Part shown: positions 38,719-46,678 of the stretch, piece after piece
Layout of the letters: every line of letters starts with the position of its first letter
How positions within the stretch are numbered: the first letter of the stretch is position 1
NCBI RefSeq assembly: GCF_027570195.1
Contig: NZ_JAKMUZ010000010.1
Location: forward strand, 1 to 64,000
Source: Corynebacterium yonathiae
Lineage (GTDB): Bacteria; Actinomycetota; Actinomycetes; Mycobacteriales; Mycobacteriaceae
DNA: 64,000 bases
Direction of reading: 5' to 3'
Position numbers and translations under genes: made by a program
The notes under the pieces: model-generated
Databases searched by the model: none
The model's input: only the letters and a program-made list of their open reading frames with translations
What the model was told of the DNA's origin: nothing

Positions 38719-38740
38719 GCCCCACGGGTGACCGTGGGGC
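38719..38740 (+). terminator. Terminator hairpin after the Cj0069-family gene
   Basis: GCCCCACGG pairs perfectly with CCGTGGGGC around GTGA, followed by ATTTCC. Confidence 0.75.
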
Positions 38741-38781
38741 ATTTCCTACGATCCCCTAAAACCATTTTTAAGGACCAGATT

Positions 38782-39705
38782 ATGGCTGATAATGACTTCA
38801 ACTCCGACGGTTTCCGCAAGGGTTTCTCGCCGCGCGATTTTTCCGAAGCTCCGCGTCATCGCGCCCAGGATGCTGCGAAAAACGCTGAGGGTACCAACAC
38901 CGCAGAGGTGAATGAGACCAAGGAGTTAGGTTCTTTCGATATAGGTGAAACGAAGTCATTTGGTCACACTGATCAGTCTGGCGATTCTGGAAACCCGCAG
39001 GATCTTTCTTCTCAGAAGCCAGCCGAGGGGGATAGTTCGGCTGCTACTGCGGCATCTTCAAGTACCGGCAACTCCGATTTCTGGGCCACGCAGTCTTCCA
39101 CCGCAGGTCAGGGTGCTGCCTCCCGTGCACACAACCCATTCACGGATTCGGTATCAACGGACGCTGCTGCGGACGGAAACCAATTCGGTTCCGCCCAGAC
39201 CACGAACGAGCAACCGGCTTTTGGTGGCTACGCCCAACAGCAGAGCACGAGCCAAGGATTCGGAGAGTTCCCTTCGGGCAGCGATGCGACTACCGGTTCT
39301 GGCCAGGTTCTTGGTAGTAAGAACAGCCGGATGAGCGGTGCTCTCAAGAGCTTGGGCAAAAAAGACGGGCTCTTGGGTGGACTTTTTGAATTCGAGTTCA
39401 AGCACTTCCTGACCATCACCCACGTGAAGGAAATCTATAAGGTCGCCATGATTCTTGGTGGAATCATGTGGATTCTTCACCTTCTCGGCGCCTTCTTATT
39501 CGCTACCGCTATGGGCATTTATGGCATCAGTGAAGACTCCGTGTCCGCCATCTTCGGAAGCATCTTTGCTTTCATCTTCCTAGCAGTCCTGTGCACCATT
39601 ATCTACTACGCCTTTATGGTGGCTATCAGGCTGTTCCTAGAGGCCATGGTGGCAAACGTGCGGATTGCCCAAAACACTGGTGATATTCTCGACAAAATGG
39701 ACTAA
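38782..39705 (+). CDS. DUF4282 membrane protein with long disordered N-terminus
   Basis: A 307-residue protein. Residues 1-195 are polar, Ser/Gln/Gly-rich and should be disordered. Residues 205-307 form a DUF4282 domain: FEFKHFLTITHVKEIYKVAM followed by two membrane helices and the end VANVRIAQNTGDI. Function is unknown. AAGGACCAGATT precedes the ATG. Similar domains in actinobacteria are often joined to such linkers. Confidence 0.82.
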   Translation: MADNDFNSDGFRKGFSPRDFSEAPRHRAQDAAKNAEGTNTAEVNETKELGSFDIGETKSFGHTDQSGDSGNPQDLSSQKPAEGDSSAATAASSSTGNSDFWATQSSTAGQGAASRAHNPFTDSVSTDAAADGNQFGSAQTTNEQPAFGGYAQQQSTSQGFGEFPSGSDATTGSGQVLGSKNSRMSGALKSLGKKDGLLGGLFEFEFKHFLTITHVKEIYKVAMILGGIMWILHLLGAFLFATAMGIYGISEDSVSAIFGSIFAFIFLAVLCTIIYYAFMVAIRLFLEAMVANVRIAQNTGDILDKMD

Positions 39706-39752
39706 ACTTTTGCGATGAGTGGCTCGCTGAACAAGGCGAGTAGCACAGCAAG

Positions 39753-39795
39753 AAACGACACACGCCCCGGCAGATTGAGCTGGGGCGTGTGTCGT
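39753..39795 (-). terminator. Terminator between DUF4282 gene and convergent lipoprotein gene
   Basis: ACGACACACGCCCC (39755-39768) pairs perfectly with GGGGCGTGTGTCGT (39782-39795). On the minus strand TTTCTT follows, so it mainly serves the lipoprotein operon, but may act in both directions. Confidence 0.75.
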
Positions 39796-39828
39796 ACAGC
39801 CCTAGGCCTTATGTGGGCTGGCTAAAGG

Positions 39829-40569
39829 CTAATCGTAGGTTCCGAGCTGGTAACTGGGAAGATCAACCCACATCTTGTTGAATTCCTCGACTTCACCAGA
39901 AATTGGTGCAATGGTGTCGCCTTGTGCCTGCAAGCGCACGGTGTGGTGCGCGGTAATGCCCTCCGCGGTTGAGCGGCTGCGCTCTCCCCAGGTGAAGTCG
40001 ACTTGGTCGTCTGAGACTGGGGTGACGGTTTCTACCTTTTCGAAGACGGACATGTCCTTGGCCGGAGCGCCGTTGACATAGAGGGCGAGCCCATCAACCA
40101 TTGAGGCGCCGGTGCCTGCCGGACCTTCCACATCGCCCAATGAGCCGCGGAAAATGATCCAGCTAATCGTGGCGCAGGGGTCGTAGCCGTTCTCTATATT
40201 GCCGATCCAAAAGTTGAAATCGCTGCCATCGTCAGCGGGCATGCGCCCAGGTGCGGTGCCAGAGGCATAAACCTGGCGGGGATCGTTGGGCAGTTCCGTG
40301 CATTCGCGGTCTTTGCCTTTTTCCTGCTGTTGCGTGGTTGTCTCATCGGCCTCGTCGGTGGAGTCTGCCGGGGCCGGCGCCTTCGTAGAAGCGGCACCAT
40401 CCCCGTCGGACGCTTCAGACTCGGCCGGCGCTTGGCTGGAAAAGACCGGCTGCTCGGAGGAAGAAGAATCCTCTTGGGAACGGCAGGCGCTAAGCGTTAG
40501 TGGCAGGGAGGTGGCAAGTAGTAGGGCAGCAGAGAATCGCCGCAAGCGGCGAGGTGGCACGGCAGGCAT
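39829..40569 (-). CDS. Secreted lipoprotein of unknown function
   Basis: A 246-residue lipoprotein. The signal peptide has twin basic residues and ends at the lipobox LTLSAC (Cys29), so the mature protein is attached to the membrane by lipid. Residues 30-85 are Ser/Glu/Thr-rich linker. The rest is a compact domain with Cys pairs (RECTEL, YDPCATI). It ends the accD2 operon. The family is not recognised. Confidence 0.82.
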   Translation of the reverse strand: MPAVPPRRLRRFSAALLLATSLPLTLSACRSQEDSSSSEQPVFSSQAPAESEASDGDGAASTKAPAPADSTDEADETTTQQQEKGKDRECTELPNDPRQVYASGTAPGRMPADDGSDFNFWIGNIENGYDPCATISWIIFRGSLGDVEGPAGTGASMVDGLALYVNGAPAKDMSVFEKVETVTPVSDDQVDFTWGERSRSTAEGITAHHTVRLQAQGDTIAPISGEVEEFNKMWVDLPSYQLGTYD

Positions 40570-40584
40570 GGCGGCTCTCCAGGT

Positions 40585-40995
40585 CTAGTCGAGGAGGGTG
40601 GCAACGCTGTCTGGGTCGGCGTCGGAAAGCATTTGGCGAATGCGGTCATACTCGTCGTCCTCGCCGATGGCCTTGGCAGCGTGGCCGAGTGCAGCGATGG
40701 CGCGCAGAACGCCCTGGTTCGGCTTGTGGGAGAAGGGGACAGGACCCCAGCCCTTCCAACCATTGCCGCGCAAGCGATCCAGGCTGCGGTGGTAGCCCGT
40801 GCGCGCGTAGGCGTAGGCGGTGATGAAAGCAGAAGGCTCGGAGCCTTCCTGCTGCTTGAGCTCCTGCTCCGCCAGCAGTGCCCACAGCAGCGGGGAATCG
40901 GGGTGGGCAACGATGCCGGCGGCAAGATCCGAAGTGGAATCCGCGCCGGGATCGGCCGGCAACTCAATGGGTTTCGGGGCAAGCATATCTTTCAT
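40585..40995 (-). CDS. DUF3151 family protein
   Basis: A 136-residue helical cytoplasmic protein with the DUF3151 pattern: KDMLAPKPIELPADP at the start, LWALLAEQEL, AYAYARTGYHRSLDRLRGNGWKG and PNQGVLRAIAALGHAA. It is widespread in actinobacteria and of unknown role. The ATG at 40995 is favoured because GGGGTGG lies 7 bases upstream; the ATG at 41001 is too close to it. Confidence 0.85.
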   Translation of the reverse strand: MKDMLAPKPIELPADPGADSTSDLAAGIVAHPDSPLLWALLAEQELKQQEGSEPSAFITAYAYARTGYHRSLDRLRGNGWKGWGPVPFSHKPNQGVLRAIAALGHAAKAIGEDDEYDRIRQMLSDADPDSVATLLD

Positions 40996-41032
40996 TTCCA
41001 TGCCACCCCACTGTAGCGGTGTGGGCGCGCAG

Positions 41033-41620
41033 CTACCAGAAATCGGAGACGTTAAGGTCAAAAGAATACAGCGCGCGGCGCACCACCGGCAGGGACAGCC
41101 CGATTACGGAGGAAGGATCACCTTCGATGCGGTCAATGAACCAGCCGCCCATGGCCTCTAAGGTGAAGGCGCCGGCGCAGTGGAGTGGCTCCCCGGAGCG
41201 GGCATAAGCTGCGATATCAGCCTTGCTGGCGTGGGCAAAGTGGACCGTGGTGGTAGATGTTTCCACATGGCGCTCATCGCCAAAGACGAGGCAGTGGCCG
41301 GTAAGCAGTTCGGCCGTGCGGCCAGCCTGTTGGTGCCAGCGCTCGATGGTGGCTTCCTCAGTGTGCGGCTTGCCCTGCAGCTCGCCGTCGAGAAGCAGCA
41401 TGGAATCGCCACCGATGACGGGCTCGGTGGGGAAGCGCTTGGCCACCTTTTCGGCCTTGGCTGTCGCCAGGGCCGCCACGATGTCGGCCGGTGGGCGGCC
41501 GGCGAGCGAGGCTTCGAGGGAACGCTCGTCAATATCGGCTGGTTCCAAAACGGGCTCCACGCCCGCGCTGCGCAGAATGGACGCGCGCGAGGGCGATTGG
41601 GAGGCGAGGATGAGCCGCAT
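41033..41620 (-). CDS. maf: Maf-like nucleoside triphosphate pyrophosphatase
   Basis: A 195-residue house-cleaning enzyme that hydrolyses non-canonical dTTP/UTP-type nucleotides. Family motifs are LILASQSPSRASIL at the N-terminus, ADIDERS, VIGGDSMLLLDGE and EGDPSSVIGLSL near the end. It overlaps the accE stop by one base. Placement between accE and the DUF3151 gene is standard in corynebacteria and mycobacteria. Confidence 0.93.
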   Translation of the reverse strand: MRLILASQSPSRASILRSAGVEPVLEPADIDERSLEASLAGRPPADIVAALATAKAEKVAKRFPTEPVIGGDSMLLLDGELQGKPHTEEATIERWHQQAGRTAELLTGHCLVFGDERHVETSTTTVHFAHASKADIAAYARSGEPLHCAGAFTLEAMGGWFIDRIEGDPSSVIGLSLPVVRRALYSFDLNVSDFW

Positions 41621-41829
41621 TAGAAGTACCGCACTGTATGGAAAGCGGAGGGGTTATAGACGCGCTGGGTCCCAAAGCGTTCGAAACGTTCGGCCGGGTT
41701 GCCCCACTCATTGCGCTCGCCGGTAGCGCCCGAATTCTTTGCGCTCATCTGCGCTAGTACCGTGCGCAGGGCCGCGAGCTCATCCTCGGTAGGATTGCCC
41801 TTTACTACCTTGATTTCAGGCGTAGACAT
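41620..41829 (-). CDS. accE: Acyl-CoA carboxylase epsilon subunit
   Basis: A 69-residue protein. The N-terminus IKVVKGNPTEDELAALRTVL is the signature of AccE, a small subunit that stabilises actinobacterial acyl-CoA carboxylases. It lies 8 bases after accD2, in the same operon, with its start after AGGAGGCAAG. The C-terminal half is less conserved and ends with AFHTVRYF. Confidence 0.9.
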   Translation of the reverse strand: MSTPEIKVVKGNPTEDELAALRTVLAQMSAKNSGATGERNEWGNPAERFERFGTQRVYNPSAFHTVRYF

Positions 41830-41837
41830 CTTGCCTC

Positions 41838-43298
41838 CTAAACGGTTCCGTGCTTCTTTGGTACCTGGGCCACGGCCTTGCGCTCTAGTAGGCGCAGGCC
41901 TTCTACCAGGTAGTGGCGGGTGGCGGAAGGCTCGATGACATTATCGGCCAACCCGCGCTCCGCTGCGGCATACGGGTGCAAGAAGAGCTCGTCCATCTCT
42001 TCTTCCTTTTCCTCCGACCCATAGATGGCCAGGGAAGCCTGGGAGGCTTGGGTGACGGAAATTTCTGCGGTGGGCCACGCGTAGACTAGGTCGGCACCTA
42101 GGTCCTTTGCACCCATAAATACGTAGGCCGGGCCAATAGCCTTGCGGGTAATCACAGTGAGCTTGCCGACGCTTGCTTCAGCCTGCGCATAAGCAAACTT
42201 CGACGCCCGCCGTAGCAGGCCGGCCTTTTCTTCCTCCGGGGTAGGCACAAAGCCCGGGGAGTCCACGAATTCCACGATGGGGGTGTTGAAGGCATCGCAC
42301 GTGCGCACGAAGCGCGCGGCCTTTTCTGCGGCGGCGGAATCCAGCGCACCAGCCAGCGCTAGCGGCTGGTTGGCAACGATGCCGACGGCTCGGCCATCGA
42401 TGTAGGCAAAGCCGGTGACGATATTTGGTGCCGCTTCTGCAGAGAGTTCGAAGAACGACCCCTCATCGACTACAGCCTTGATGACATCGTTGATGTCATA
42501 GGCCTGCGCGGCAGAATCCGGGATAACGCTATTTAAATCAAAGTCCTTAACCGTGCCGGCCTCAACACGCGGCGCTTCGGCGCGGTTATTGGCTGGCAGG
42601 TAAGCCAGAACGTCGCGCACGAGGGACAGGGCCTGCTTGTCGTCGCTGGCCACTAGGTGAGCAGTACCGGACTCCGCGTGGGCTGCGGCACCACCGAAGG
42701 TTTCTGGCTCGGCGCCGGCGACGTGGCTGGCGGCCTGATGGAGGGCGGTGCCTTGGGTGACTACGAGGACATCGGCAAACGTCGGCGCGAAAGCCGCAAT
42801 GCCGCTGGTATTGCCTGCGACTACAGAAATCTGCGGGATGAGGCCCGAGGCCTGGGAGACGCGCGCCATAAGGCGGGCGTATCCGGCCATTGTGACAATG
42901 CCTTCTTGTACACGCGGGCCGGTGGACTCATAGATGCCGATAATGGGCACGCCGGTCTTGATGGCGAGGTCATAAATCTTGGTGAGCTTTTCGGCATAAA
43001 CCTCACCCATCGTGCCATCGAAGATCTCTCCGTCTTGGCTAAAGACACACACACGGCGGCCATCGATAGTGCCGTAGCCGGTAACCACGCCATCGGTATA
43101 CGGGCGGTCATGCTCGCGGCCGAAATCGGTGGAGCGGTGGCGGGCCAGTGCGTCCGTTTCCACGAAGGAGCCCTCATCGAGCAGCTGCGTCAAGCGGGTG
43201 CGGGCGGCCGGCTCGCTTTCTCCCAGCGGCGCGCGGGACTCGGCAAGCTTGGCGTCCAGGTCCTCAATCTTGCCGGCGGTGGTTTTCAGGTCAGTCAT
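41838..43298 (-). CDS. accD2: Acyl-CoA carboxylase beta subunit, AccD2-like and divergent
   Basis: A 486-residue carboxyltransferase of the AccD/DtsR family. The ATG (TDLKTTAGKIEDL) follows GTGGGGGCCT. The family is clear (DEGSFVETDALARHRSTDFG; RAVGIVANQPLALAGALDS; ARFVRTCDAFNTPIVEFVD). However, the two oxyanion-hole loops deviate: residues 161-168 read AGNTSGIA where other AccDs have a C-A-G-G pattern, and residues 388-395 read AIGPAYVF where GGAY is usual. About 50 residues are missing compared with AccD1. It is likely the AccD2 partner of the mycolate-forming carboxylase, and may be structural rather than catalytic (inference). Confidence 0.85.
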   Translation of the reverse strand: MTDLKTTAGKIEDLDAKLAESRAPLGESEPAARTRLTQLLDEGSFVETDALARHRSTDFGREHDRPYTDGVVTGYGTIDGRRVCVFSQDGEIFDGTMGEVYAEKLTKIYDLAIKTGVPIIGIYESTGPRVQEGIVTMAGYARLMARVSQASGLIPQISVVAGNTSGIAAFAPTFADVLVVTQGTALHQAASHVAGAEPETFGGAAAHAESGTAHLVASDDKQALSLVRDVLAYLPANNRAEAPRVEAGTVKDFDLNSVIPDSAAQAYDINDVIKAVVDEGSFFELSAEAAPNIVTGFAYIDGRAVGIVANQPLALAGALDSAAAEKAARFVRTCDAFNTPIVEFVDSPGFVPTPEEEKAGLLRRASKFAYAQAEASVGKLTVITRKAIGPAYVFMGAKDLGADLVYAWPTAEISVTQASQASLAIYGSEEKEEEMDELFLHPYAAAERGLADNVIEPSATRHYLVEGLRLLERKAVAQVPKKHGTV

Positions 43299-43557
43299 AG
43301 GCCCCCACACTACTAGCGCAGCCCGGTCAATGCGGAATGGGACGCTGCAGGGGCGCAGTGTGGAAATCGATTGTGTGGCAAATGCCACCAAACGTGGGGT
43401 GAGCAGTAAACCTGGGAATTCCTTGAGTGGCGACAGAATAAGGGGCCCTAATACGGGGGTGGTGCCTCTCGTGAACATTTAGTGATGCTGGGCAGGTGAG
43501 CGGTCATTATCGCACCTCAAAGGAGGTAAAACCGTTAGAAATATTTTCATTCAACTG
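43299..43557. other. Spacer upstream of accD2 and the secreted-protein unit
   Basis: The 350-base stretch 43299-43648 has no gene. It holds GTGGC-AAAT-GCCAC (43375-43388), a perfect palindrome 77 bases upstream of accD2 and a candidate operator. A short ACCTC-AAAG-GAGGT hairpin is at 43514-43527. Bases 43535-43640 are AT-rich and contain the promoter of the secreted-protein unit. Confidence 0.45.
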
Positions 43558-43586
43558 TTGATGTGTTTTCTGTAAGCCCTTATGAT
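43558..43586 (+). promoter_or_regulatory. Promoter of the secreted-protein unit
   Basis: TTGATG (43558-43563) and TATGAT (43581-43586) are 17 bases apart, a good housekeeping sigma match. Transcription would start near 43593, giving a leader of about 56 bases with AAGGACGG before the GTG. Confidence 0.65.
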
Positions 43587-43648
43587 TAGCTGAGTCTTCA
43601 TGAATGTTTTCCCCTGGTTTTTAACGATCTATTAAGGACGGTCTTCTG

Positions 43649-44917
43649 GTGATTAAAAAGGGACTGCGTTTGCTCGCACCGCTCGCCGTAGCGGCTCTCT
43701 TCACGCCAGTGGCACATGCGGGAGATATTCCCCCGATGCCGCAGGCATATCCCATTTCCAACCTCTACAAGAGCTGCAGTGCTGCCGGTGATAATGCTGA
43801 GCGTGAATGGCGCTTTGCAGAAACCGGCCGCCGCTACATGAGCGACGGTACCCTGCAGTTCAAAAACACCACCAACCAAGAAGTGCCCTACACCGCCGAG
43901 GTAGAAACTGGTACCAATCACGAGATTGAAGCCAATTCTAAGGCCAAGCTGCCTTCCGGTTGGGACACCACCGCCAAGTCCGATATTGGCCTGAAGATGA
44001 CCAATGGTTGGCGCGATAAAGAAACCTTCGGCCCAGTGAAGCTGAAACCGGGTGAGTCCTTCCGCGTCGAGTATGGCGTCATCGAAAAGGACTTCATCTC
44101 CATGTTTGTCGGCTGCAACGATGACCGCTTGGAAAACATCCCAGGCTCCAACGTCATCCGCGGCAAGGGTCCGGCCGAGCGCTACGCTTTTGCCTACATC
44201 ATCAAGGCGGACGGCTCAGTGTCCGATCTGGCCATGGAAATTCCCTCCCGGTCTCCGGGGGCAAACTCCAAGCCGATCGAAGGCAACTACACCTCCGTAT
44301 CCGGTCCGAGCCTAGAGAAGATCGCCGATCCGAAGAAGGATGAGATCATGCAGCCGGCCGCGGATATGCAGCGCGATCCATCCTGGCCTAAGGAAGGCGA
44401 TAAGTGTGAGGCCGACGATAGCTCTTGGTACCCGCTGGATATCACCGCTGTAAAGCCGACCTACCGCAAGGCTGGCTACTCCACTGACTTCCTGAACTGG
44501 TCTGAGGGTAATTATGAATTCGCCCCAGTAACTGACTTCGTCGTTGGTGCCGAGCATGCCCCGTACACCAACTGGCGTGGTAACCGCGGCGATATTCCGA
44601 AGGGCTGGCTGGAGTCCGTCGGTGCCGTAAAGCGCGCTTATATGCCGGTCGGCACTGAGCTCAAGCACGTCGACCTCAAGCCAGGCGAGCGCGTGCGCGT
44701 GGAGTACGGCACTACCATGACCCGCATTAACTACCGTGAGATTCACTGCGGTAAGAGCGGAAACTACGACCTCACCTCTAACTACAAGCAGACTTCCGCC
44801 CCGAGCGGGTTCTGGGCAGAGGCCAAGATCACTGATAAGGCCGGCAATACCCGCACCGAGGACGTCACTCCGGACGAATTCCGCGACCTGCCGGTTCCCA
44901 CCCAAACCATCTACTAA
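43649..44917 (+). CDS. Secreted protein with two copies of a two-cysteine module
   Basis: A 422-residue exported protein starting at GTG, with AAGGACGG 7 bases upstream. The signal peptide ends VAHA|GD at residue 24. The mature part is a tandem duplication: module 1 has Cys43 and Cys156 (113 apart), module 2 has Cys253 and Cys367 (114 apart). There are no other cysteines. Both modules have a V-x-L-K-P-G-E-x-x-R-V-E-Y-G segment starting about 25 residues before the second Cys. Predicted mainly beta. No known family was recognised. It is the first gene of a three-gene unit whose other members carry the same module once. Confidence 0.82.
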   Translation: MIKKGLRLLAPLAVAALFTPVAHAGDIPPMPQAYPISNLYKSCSAAGDNAEREWRFAETGRRYMSDGTLQFKNTTNQEVPYTAEVETGTNHEIEANSKAKLPSGWDTTAKSDIGLKMTNGWRDKETFGPVKLKPGESFRVEYGVIEKDFISMFVGCNDDRLENIPGSNVIRGKGPAERYAFAYIIKADGSVSDLAMEIPSRSPGANSKPIEGNYTSVSGPSLEKIADPKKDEIMQPAADMQRDPSWPKEGDKCEADDSSWYPLDITAVKPTYRKAGYSTDFLNWSEGNYEFAPVTDFVVGAEHAPYTNWRGNRGDIPKGWLESVGAVKRAYMPVGTELKHVDLKPGERVRVEYGTTMTRINYREIHCGKSGNYDLTSNYKQTSAPSGFWAEAKITDKAGNTRTEDVTPDEFRDLPVPTQTIY

Positions 44918-44950
44918 ACTCCCACTACACCTACGCAAGGAGAAAATCCC

Positions 44951-45523
44951 ATGTTCAAGTCCAAGATTGCTTCTACCACCGCGGCTCTGGCCGTTGCTTC
45001 CGGCCTGATCTTCGCTCCGGCCGCTAACGCCCTACCACAGCGCGAGCTCGGGCCCGCTAACCCGACCACCATCGGTGAGCGCTGCTCCAACCCGGGCGAC
45101 ACCGGCCAGACCGTTGACATCAAGCGCACCTACTTCGACGGCTCCGCTGGCTCCTGGACCGTGTCCAACTACAACGATGAGCCATTGCCTGTCACCCGTT
45201 CAATCAAGGAGACCAAGACAAAGACTTGGAACGTGTCTGCTGGCGTCGATTTCAAGCTGTTGGATCTCATTAATTTCACCTTCTCTTCCAGCTACACCGA
45301 TAGCCAGTCCTACGAGGTAGGCGAGCAGGTTGGTCCGTACGACATTGCTCCGGGCAAGACTGCCGTGCTGCGCGCCGGTTGGGTTGTTTCTGATTTCGAA
45401 GGCCAGAAGACCGTGTGTGGCTCCGACCACAAGTGGCAGGCTAATGGCGGCACCTTCACAGCTTCTCTCCCGAAGGAACGCCACGTCGAGGTTTCCACTC
45501 GTGACAACAACGATTGGGGCTAA
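44951..45523 (+). CDS. Secreted single two-cysteine-module protein
   Basis: A 190-residue exported protein; AAGGAGAAAATCCC before the ATG gives a strong ribosome site. The signal peptide ends AANA|LP at residue 27. The module has Cys45 (GERCSNPGD) and Cys156 (KTVCGSDHKW), 111 apart, with VGPYDIAPGKTAVLRAGW before the second Cys. Between them runs a Thr/Ser-rich alternating stretch (residues 82-122), the pattern expected of long amphipathic strands as in aerolysin-type pore formers. That comparison is by pattern only. Function unknown. Confidence 0.82.
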   Translation: MFKSKIASTTAALAVASGLIFAPAANALPQRELGPANPTTIGERCSNPGDTGQTVDIKRTYFDGSAGSWTVSNYNDEPLPVTRSIKETKTKTWNVSAGVDFKLLDLINFTFSSSYTDSQSYEVGEQVGPYDIAPGKTAVLRAGWVVSDFEGQKTVCGSDHKWQANGGTFTASLPKERHVEVSTRDNNDWG

Positions 45524-45525
45524 TC

Positions 45526-46104
45526 GTGAGCAAGACGTCCATCGCTAGCGCCCTCGCGGCGCTGAGCCTGGTGGCCGCTCCTGTTGCCCACGCCGCTGAT
45601 TTCGGTGGGGACTTCGAGCTGCCCCAGCGCTGGAACGAAGATTATAAGCCGGGCACGCATTGCTCGACGCCGGGTGAAAACGGCACCTACGTCACTGCAA
45701 AGCGCCGCTGGTTCAAGCAGACCGACGCCACGAGCGTGGCTAATCGCAATGCCGAGGAAGTGCCGGTCAAGCACACCGTCACCAAGGCCCGCACCCAGAC
45801 CATCGAGGTCTCCGGCTCCGTTGAGGGTACCGGTGATTTGGCCAAGGTGTTGACCAAGACCTATGGCTTCAACTACGTCAGTGAGCAGCACTGGAAGCTA
45901 AACCAGGTGGTTGGTCCGTACACCCTGCCAGCGAATTCGCAGGGCAAGCTGGTGTGGGGCTTTACCATGCTCGATACTGACGGTCAGGACGTGCGTTGCA
46001 ACTCTGACCAGCAGTGGGAAGCCCAGGGCAAGCCGTACTCGGCCTCCGTGCCAGAAGCGCGCTACTCTGAGCTGCGCTTGGAAGACGCCCCTGAGTGGGA
46101 ATAA
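45526..46104 (+). CDS. Secreted single two-cysteine-module protein, paralogue
   Basis: A 192-residue exported protein. The GTG at 45526 lies 2 bases after the previous stop, with GGGG as ribosome site; it opens a good signal peptide ending VAHA|AD at residue 23. Cys46 (GTHCSTPGEN) and Cys158 (VRCNSDQQW) are 112 apart, and VVGPYTLPANSQGKLVWGF precedes the second. It aligns end to end with the protein before it and with each half of the first protein. A strong terminator follows, so the unit ends here. Confidence 0.82.
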   Translation: MSKTSIASALAALSLVAAPVAHAADFGGDFELPQRWNEDYKPGTHCSTPGENGTYVTAKRRWFKQTDATSVANRNAEEVPVKHTVTKARTQTIEVSGSVEGTGDLAKVLTKTYGFNYVSEQHWKLNQVVGPYTLPANSQGKLVWGFTMLDTDGQDVRCNSDQQWEAQGKPYSASVPEARYSELRLEDAPEWE

Positions 46105-46136
46105 AACGACTGAACTCATCTCGCCTCTAGATAGTT

Positions 46137-46188
46137 GCTCCCCCTAAGCACGAACAATCTCTTGTTCTGTCTAGGGGGAGCATTTTGT
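46137..46188 (+). terminator. Intrinsic terminator of the secreted-protein unit
   Basis: GCTCCCCCTA pairs perfectly with TAGGGGGAGC, with an inner GAACAA/TTGTTC pair, followed by ATTTTGT. Confidence 0.9.
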
Positions 46189-46272
46189 CGTTCGCGTCAG
46201 TGGACCAGTCGTGGACTCCAGACGTGTAAATAGTGGGCTGGCACTCGTGAAAGGAGAGGAGAATGGCAGGCA

Positions 46273-46317
46273 GAAAACCGGTCCCCGCTCCTTTAGAGTG
46301 GCGCGGGGACCGGTTTT
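46273..46317 (-). terminator. Intrinsic terminator of the porin-like gene
   Basis: On the minus strand AAAACCGGTCCCCGC (46317-46303) pairs perfectly with GCGGGGACCGGTTTT (46288-46274), ending in TTTTC. It is one of the strongest stems in the window, which fits a highly expressed small gene. Confidence 0.88.
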
Positions 46318-46345
46318 CGTGTGTAGGCCTATGTACTAGGGACGA

Positions 46346-46537
46346 TTAGCCGATAGCATCAACGATGTTGTAAATGCCCTTTGCTGCTTCGGAGGAGCCT
46401 TCCAGCTTCTGAGAGGACCCCTCAGAGGAAACAGCGGCAGCGTCAAAAACGCTAGTTACATTCTCGAAAACCTCGAGGGCGAGGTCGCGGGCTGTTTCGA
46501 GGGATGCCAGAATGCCTTCTACCAAGATGTCTTCCAT
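46346..46537 (-). CDS. Small acidic porin-like peptide (PorA/PorH type?)
   Basis: A 63-residue protein without signal peptide, starting MEDILVEGILASLETARDLA. It is acidic, almost entirely an amphipathic helix, with a Ser/Gly-rich stretch SSEGSSQKLEGSS in the middle and an end INIVDAIG-like tail (YNIVDAIG). In size, charge and lack of a signal it resembles PorA/PorH, the O-mycoloylated helical channel peptides of the corynebacterial outer membrane; sequence identity is not recognisable by eye. AAAGGA lies 8 bases before the ATG, and a very strong terminator follows, so high expression is likely. C. glutamicum has two such genes together; here only one is seen. Confidence 0.6.
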   Translation of the reverse strand: MEDILVEGILASLETARDLALEVFENVTSVFDAAAVSSEGSSQKLEGSSEAAKGIYNIVDAIG

Positions 46538-46619
46538 GATGTATTCCTTTCGAGTTGGAATGATGAAGTGAGTTTAGAATGTGCTCAGGGGAGATGTGGA
46601 AATACCTGAACATTAATAA

Positions 46620-46647
46620 ATTCTAAGACAGACTGGAATTCTCGCAA
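46620..46647 (-). promoter_or_regulatory. Probable promoter of the porin-like gene
   Basis: On the minus strand TTGCGA and TAGAAT are 16 bases apart; the transcript would have a leader of about 76 bases. A second candidate -10 box, TATAAT (46684-46679), lies further upstream next to a perfect palindrome. Confidence 0.45.
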
Positions 46648-46656
46648 CTCGAGAAA

Positions 46657-46678
46657 GAAAATAACCTGAATTATTTTC
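46657..46678. promoter_or_regulatory. Perfect palindrome upstream of the porin-like gene
   Basis: GAAAATAA and TTATTTTC flank CCTGAA. It directly joins a TATAAT box and could be the operator of a regulator controlling the porin-like gene. The regulator is not identified. Confidence 0.4.

Noticed and set aside
46262..46348. A 28-codon frame beginning with a perfect ribosome site (GAAAGGAGAGGAGAATG)
   Set aside because: It lies over the very strong terminator stem of the porin-like gene and its codons are dictated by that stem. A leaderless peptide cannot be excluded, but nothing else supports it.
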